Source: Pseudofabraea citricarpa (taxonomy: Eukaryota > Ascomycota > Leotiomycetes > Helotiales > Dermateaceae). From it: a stretch of 64,000 nt of DNA. The notes beneath the pieces were generated by a model, which made no database searches, was not told the DNA's origin, and worked only from the letters and a program-made list of their open reading frames with translations. The translations under genes and the position numbers were made by a program. Positions 58,869 through 64,000 of this stretch are shown piece after piece (the first letter of the stretch is position 1; each line of letters opens with the position of its first letter). Location of the stretch: positions 930,001 to 994,000 of the forward strand of contig JAPWGK010000016.1 of NCBI GenBank assembly GCA_029641185.1. Direction: 5' to 3'.

Positions 58869-61800
58869 TTAAACCCAGTTGCCATTTCCGGCACCAGTAC
58901 CATTGGTACCATTGGCAGCACCTGATCCAGCTCCGGCACCATTCCCATTGACGGTGCCATTTTGGCCATTACCTCTGCCATATGCATACGAGTAACCTTG
59001 TTGCGAGCCTTGAGGAGATGTGAGTCTATCACTGGCTGAGAAGGCAGTTTGTGATGGTGTAGGAGTCGTCAATCCGTTGGTGGAAGGGTTAGGTGAAGTA
59101 AATCCATTGGTAAAACCAGCGACTGGGCTTGTGAAAGCTGCCGCAGAAGCATTCGAAATACCTCGGTTGTGACGATTGGGAATTTGGCTTGCCTCCGGTT
59201 CATTGGGTGTTGCTTGACCACTTGATGGACCGCTTCGGCCTTCGCTACCTTGGATCTTTGCCTGGATGCGCCGGCCATATGGGGTTGTTCGGATAGCTGG
59301 CAAGTGGGGACGAATAGCCTCGATCAGCCGTGCTTTCATGTTGGGATTGGCATAATCGAGAGCAGTCTGAATGACATAGTTGGCAAATGAGTCCCGAAGA
59401 AGGCGATCCAGTTCGGTTGGTTGGAGCATCTCGTCAATCAACATATCTTTGGAAGGCTCTTGGGCGCAGCGAAGACACTTCTCGATAACGTTGGAGCTGA
59501 ACTTTTGACGGGACAGCTGGCCAACACGTCCTTGGAACATAGCAACGAGTGGCTCGGTAAATACAGGCTCATTTAGGTCTAGGATGTATTGGACAACATA
59601 ATTGCCAAATGGATCCTGTACCAAGATATATGCATTGTTCGAGATCTGTCTGATCAACCATGCCTTTTGCTCCCCTGAGGCGTGATCAATGCATCTCTGA
59701 AGAACGCAGCAACCGTGGCGATGAGTACCAACATCAATACAGTGATGTCCAACAGCATCAAAGATAAATTGAGCATCAAGTGGGGAGAGCTTGTTGAGGC
59801 ACTTCTGAATGACATGGTTGCCGTTCAAGTCTTGAATAAGTTCAACCACTCTAAATCGCAAGGCAGAAATGATGGTTTGAATCTGACCAGGAGTGGAGAT
59901 GAATTCAATCATCTTCTGCAATGCACGAGTCCCATGTTGATTGAGAGCGATGCGAACGAGGTCATGAGAAGCATTCTCAATAAGGACTGTACGCTCTTCA
60001 TCGTTGCAGTACTCAAGCAGCTTCTGGCAGAGATAATTTCCAAAGGGATCGGTCATAAGTTCAATGACGTGCTGGTTTGTCTCGAGCCAGATCATGTGAA
60101 CTTGGTCAGGAACACGATCTTCCAGTTTCTTCTGGAGATAACGGCAGCCGTGTTGATCCTTGCAAAGTGCGTATATTTCCCCACCAAGTTGTTCGAGCGG
60201 CAGATTAGCGAATCGGTTCATAGCTAGAAATTTCATAATTAGTCAAGCCAATTTGCAGGATGGGGTGAATATTTACCTTCACCATCAGTCTGGCGACGTT
60301 GTTGAATAACTCTCGCTTGGCTGTCACGAGCACCGCCGTTTTGTGGATAGACGGCACCTCCATATGATGGAGCATATGGATTGTGAGGAGAGTACATTGG
60401 CTGGCTCATAGACATGTTTTGCATGCCCATAGTCATCATCTGCATATTGTAGTTGCCATTGCCGTTGCCATTACCATTGCCATTGTAGTATCCAGGAACA
60501 GAATATCCTTGCTGAGTGGTTGGTGAGGTTACTGCAGCCGTCGTCTGAGCCTGAGACATGCTTTGAGTAAGGGCAGGTCCAAAAGGTGCTGCACTGGCCT
60601 GGAGAGCGGATTGGATAGATTGGTAACCTCCATTCTGAGCCTCACGTAAGTTGGCTGGGCCATCAGACGAGGAGAGTTCGCGGCTGAGCCTATTGTTCAT
60701 TGCGTTTGGAGGGATTCTACCCAAACTGGCATTGTGGTTATGGAAGTGTTGTTGAGCATGCGAGTTGGGCGTATTTGTGACACTTGAGTTGCCATTTCCA
60801 GAGTTCTTCATGGTTGGGATGTCGTTTGCAGAGTATGAGGATTGCAATTTTGGAGGAGTTGCTTGAGTGTGCTTTGGAGGAGATGAGATCTGAGGAGGGC
60901 TATCCATTGCACCGTCATAGAACTTCAAATCCAAGGAGTGGCGATATGCTGGGCGTACGCTGATAGGAGACTCGGGGCCGTTGGATTGAGCAGAGTTTGA
61001 GTTCAGACCGTTTCCTTGACCGTTCAAGTGGCTTTGAATGGTATTCATTGGGAGGCTCTGCTGTCCTGGGCGATGGCGAGCAAACGAGTTCCAGCCACCT
61101 GAGTGGGCGTCTGGTCCCGGTGATTGCGACAGAGCTAGATCGAGTGCAGCTGATGATGCGGAAAGCTGCATAAAGCGGTCAGTAGGGTTCTGGAAGAAAA
61201 TGGATTAGATAGATCGATTTACCATATTTGGGTACTCGTCCCGGCGGACAAGGATGGGGAACTTGTCGTCGGTCTGGTTCATTTGCAAATAGCTCTTGAC
61301 GTCTGGAGAGGTGGCTGGCTCCTCGTCGCCAAAGAGGAATCGGGTGGTGTTGGTTTGATCAAGGGATAGTTCGTGGCCGTTGCGAGATCTCGTGACAGGC
61401 ATAGAATATCTGTTGAGGCTTTTGGTGCGTTAGCAATCATTATCCCAGATGATGTTCTCCAGTGACGAGGTCAACAAAAGGTCCGCATGCTGACCAATTC
61501 AAATCTTGCCTTTGTGGGGAAAAGCAGGAAATGAGATGTGCAGCGCAACAGAGCATAAAGAGAATGTACCATACCAGCTTGGATGCAAAGATGATGTTGC
61601 TGGTGCTAGCACTGCTACTTGCGTGGGTTTAAGGGAACTCTCTGAAGCACTAAACTGCCAGATGAAGAGGGATGTAGTGAATGGAATGGACGCGTGGGAG
61701 GAAAATACGCGAACACTTGTCGCAAGTCACGACAAACAACAAAAAAGGATGTAGTGAATAAACACGCAAGGCGGTCAGACGTTGTAGAGGACACTAATCC

Positions 61801-62920
61801 CCAACTTCCAACTAACTTGGTCTACCTCAGAGCATTCACCACTGGTGCATGGAATAACCCCACCACTTGACATCTGAGCATAGCAGAAAATACAACTTAC
61901 GCATTTGTGGAGCGATGGCTTGTAGGATCTTGTCGCACAGCTTCCTCCTTCTCATCCTCATCACTGTTGCGTCTAGAGCCAGGAACCGACTTCGAAGGCA
62001 TCTTATCATCCATCATAAGGCGAGATTGCATCATTCCCGACTGAGGCGAAGTCAGTTGAGAACCTGAGCGGCCTGGGCGATTGTATAGACCAGGTGGAGA
62101 AGTCAAAGACGAGGTTGAATATCTGTTTGGACGGGAGAAGACCGAAGGAAAGCCAGAGTTGGTATCTCTATACTCCGGTGGGGTTGTAGGTTCTGATTGA
62201 TGGCCCGTATGGTTGTTAGATCTACCAAAGTCCTCTTGCATTTGGGCAATTTCTTGCTCTTCTCGGCGCTGCTGAAGATCGAGTAGTTGCATCTCGGCCT
62301 CAAAACGGCGTTTCTGCTCACGCAAACGCTCGTACTCTAGTTTCTTCTTCTCCAGCTGTGACATGTGAGCTCAGTACAGATACCGCAGCGCTTGCAGGGG
62401 GTGGATTAGGGAATGGGAAAGATACTCTGCGTTCGAAGCAGGTGGTTGAAGTGTATGTAAGGTTGGGTTGGTTTGTGGTGTGGGGTTCGGAAGGTGATTT
62501 AGATTGATGTAAAGGAAAGGCTTGCTTACAAGTTGAACTTTATGATAAGTCTAAACCCAACCGATTGTTAGCAAAGAGCATTCAATTAACTTATTTGCAA
62601 AGCATTGGCATGGGTAACAATAAGAAGGCCCTCTATGGACAATGGCGATTGTGGTTCAAAAACAATAGGTAGCTTACCGAAGGACCGTAATCCTCCCGCT
62701 GAGGTGTGAGGGAGCTAATTGTAGGTACCCTCCCCGAGTCTGTAGTGAACCTGCGAGTCAATCCCCCTCGACTGTCTTGAGAGTGTGCGGGCTGAGGCAA
62801 TCGGGAGCCATTTCGTGGAGGGGATACGAGGCCCATGAGGGAAGAATCGTTTCTCGAGGACTGCTGGCTGCGAAAGCGCAGCTCGTCCATCCGGTCACTT
62901 GTGCTATTGGAGTATGCCAT
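58869..62920 (-). CDS. PUF-family RNA-binding protein, PUF4-like, six exons
   Basis: Model: complement join(58869..60223, 60277..61165, 61223..61409, 61901..62355, 62530..62550, 62678..62920), 1049 aa. A cytoplasmic post-transcriptional regulator that binds UGUA-type sites in mRNA 3' UTRs. The N-terminal 600 residues are disordered, with a coiled coil (EKKKLEYERLREQKRRFEAE) and Ser/Asn/Gln-rich parts. The Pumilio domain (about 600-930) shows eight repeats, among them DQHGCRYLQKKLE, DPFGNYLCQKLLE, NQHGTRALQKMIE, DLNGNHVIQKCLN, HRHGCCVLQRCID, DPFGNYVVQYILD, KFSSNVIEKCLR and SFANYVIQTALD, the PUF4/PUF5 pattern rather than PUF3. The C-terminus is Gly/Asn-rich. The 21-bp second exon (TYHKVQL) restores continuity into the coiled coil. 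Confidence 0.92.
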
Positions 62921-64000
62921 GCTGAAATGCTAGAATGCTACAGGCTGTCAGACTCATTCATGAGCGAAGCATCACCGGCAGGAGAAAAGAGGGAGTGAGT
63001 GAGTGAGGGAGGGAGGGAGGATTCAAGGTGGGGTGGAGCGTCGTCCGCGAGCGAGGGCAGATGGCCAGCGGCGACGGGACTGCAGCTGTTGCAGCTGCAG
63101 ACCTGAGGGAGGACGGAGCAGGAGGGCTGGTATGTACCTGAGAGATAACCAAGGGAGCAGATGCGTCCTGGGAACCCAGGCGCGGTAGCAAGACGTTGTA
63201 TCCAGAAAGTTCAAAGAGTGTGAATGTGCTGCTGCTGCTGCTGGTGGAGGAGGAGAGTTGTGCGTTCGTCGATGGAGGTTGTTACTTCAAGCAGCGCCAA
63301 ATTCGGCTTAAGCAGGTTGCAGGGGTCAGACTTGTTGTTCTTTTGCGCCTGCGCCAACGACACACCGTTCTTTAGAGACTAGACCTGCCTTACCAACAAA
63401 TCACGGCCGCTGCAAAATTGGCAGAAGAGGAGCGCAGAGGAGCGGAGAAGGGAGGGCAGTTATTGTGGATAAGTGTGGCTACATGGCGACTTGAGATGAC
63501 ATTACAGGGCTAGGTGGTTTTGTTGTCTGCGAGAAAGAAAGAAGTGGTTGAGGGACAGCCAGTTAGTGAGTGAGTGCTGTAGCAGTAGCAGTGCCAGTGC
63601 CAGTAACAGTGCCAGGCAGAGAGTAATTAGTAGTGTTTAGTAGCGTCGTAGTGTATTGTAGTGTAGTGACTGCTCAGGAACTCCCGTGGCAGCAATGAGA
63701 ACAGGCTGGGATTCTGGGATTGGGATTGGGATTGGGACGGGGACGGGGACTGGGCCTCGAGTGGGCAGCCGATTGCCTTTTTGCAACTGGAACCCATATT
63801 TCTCGACATTTAGGGTTTCGTGGGTCCATCCATCCGATGCAGGCGCTGGGAGAGAAAAGAATTTGCCTCTAGAGTAGAGTCGATTACCTACCTAATACCT
63901 AATACCTACAGTGCAGTACAGTACAGTACTTCCTCCCGCTGCCAGCCTGTCTGCCCGCCACACAGGTACAGGCAGACCAGACAGTACCGTACTGCAACTC
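62921..64000. promoter_or_regulatory. PUF gene upstream region, G-rich microsatellites
   Basis: No gene. A GAGTGAGTGAGGGAGG tract lies at about 62993-63020, GCTGCT repeats near 63229-63245, GCAGTGCCAGTG-like repeats near 63580-63615, and the G-rich tract at 63708-63753. A GTACAGTACAG-type sequence ends the window. Much of this is probably the promoter and 5' UTR of the PUF gene. Confidence 0.6.
63708..63753 (+). repeat. GGGATT/GGGACG repeat, strong G-quadruplex pattern
   Basis: Successive GGGATT units followed by GGGGAC units supply at least seven G-runs separated by two to four bases. This is the best quadruplex pattern in the window. It lies about 800 bp upstream of the PUF start. Confidence 0.7.

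Noticed and set aside
59682..60227. 181-codon plus-strand frame in the PUF gene
   Set aside because: It is antisense to the conserved Pumilio domain, whose repeats explain the open frame.
1..64000. CRISPR arrays, bacterial operons or phage genes
   Set aside because: All recognised genes are intron-containing fungal genes. No regularly spaced direct repeats were seen.
1..64000. tRNA and rRNA genes
   Set aside because: I looked for B-box-like GGTTCGAATCC sequences and found only isolated partial matches (for example near 57839) with no cloverleaf. A proper tRNAscan search is still needed to exclude them.

Overview
The window is nuclear DNA from a filamentous ascomycete (Pezizomycotina). Genes are split by short introns of about 45-80 bp with GT..AG ends and CTNAY-like branch sites. 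The families are fungal: a Zn2Cys6 regulator, VTC/SPX, Dal5-type MFS, 2EXR, GID/VID, CHZ1 and a PHO80-type cyclin. Intergenic DNA is long and rich in microsatellites. A Leotiomycete-like source is my impression only. Exon joins were worked out by hand from splice signals, reading phase and family motifs. Each multi-exon total quoted is divisible by three.

Layout. 0.7-2.3 kb (-): bHLH factor. 2.4-10.4 kb: long gene-poor stretch with purine/pyrimidine-skewed microsatellites and one unresolved minus-strand candidate at 7.6-8.5 kb. 10.4-11.4 kb (-): 2EXR protein. 12.6-19.3 kb (-): six-exon NADH-glutamate synthase. 19.3-23.8 kb: no convincing gene. 23.9-30.2 kb: compact housekeeping block of APC15 (+), BET1 (-), CHZ1 (-), an EMC10-like protein (-) and a PHO80-like cyclin (-). 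31.3-34.5 kb (+): GID5/VID28 armadillo protein. 35.1-41.9 kb: carboxylesterase (-), Zn2Cys6 factor (+) and Dal5-type permease (+), possibly a small catabolic cluster. 42.3-43.5 kb (-): membrane/coiled-coil protein ending in heptad repeats. 45.3-47.7 kb (+): VTC2/VTC3-type SPX protein. 48.4-50.7 kb (+): conserved-looking protein of unknown function. 50.7-53.9 kb: empty. 53.9-54.7 kb (-): small membrane protein. 55.6-56.4 kb (+): 5'-truncated membrane-protein gene. 56.5-57.7 kb (-): TAD3. 58.9-62.9 kb (-): PUF4-like RNA-binding protein. 62.9-64 kb: G-rich microsatellite DNA.

Shared themes. Three loci touch phosphate signalling: the PHO80-like cyclin, the VTC subunit with CACGTG and CACGTTTT sites upstream, and a bHLH protein whose basic region has the His-Glu-Arg pattern of CACGTG binders. 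Two intergenic places 33 kb apart carry an inverted, roughly 90%-identical element of about 85 bp. Both copies contain CACGTG, and one copy lies in the VTC promoter. A palindrome, TACCTAGGTA, recurs only between genes. These two non-coding signals are the most unusual things found. I see no phage, CRISPR or complete transposon.
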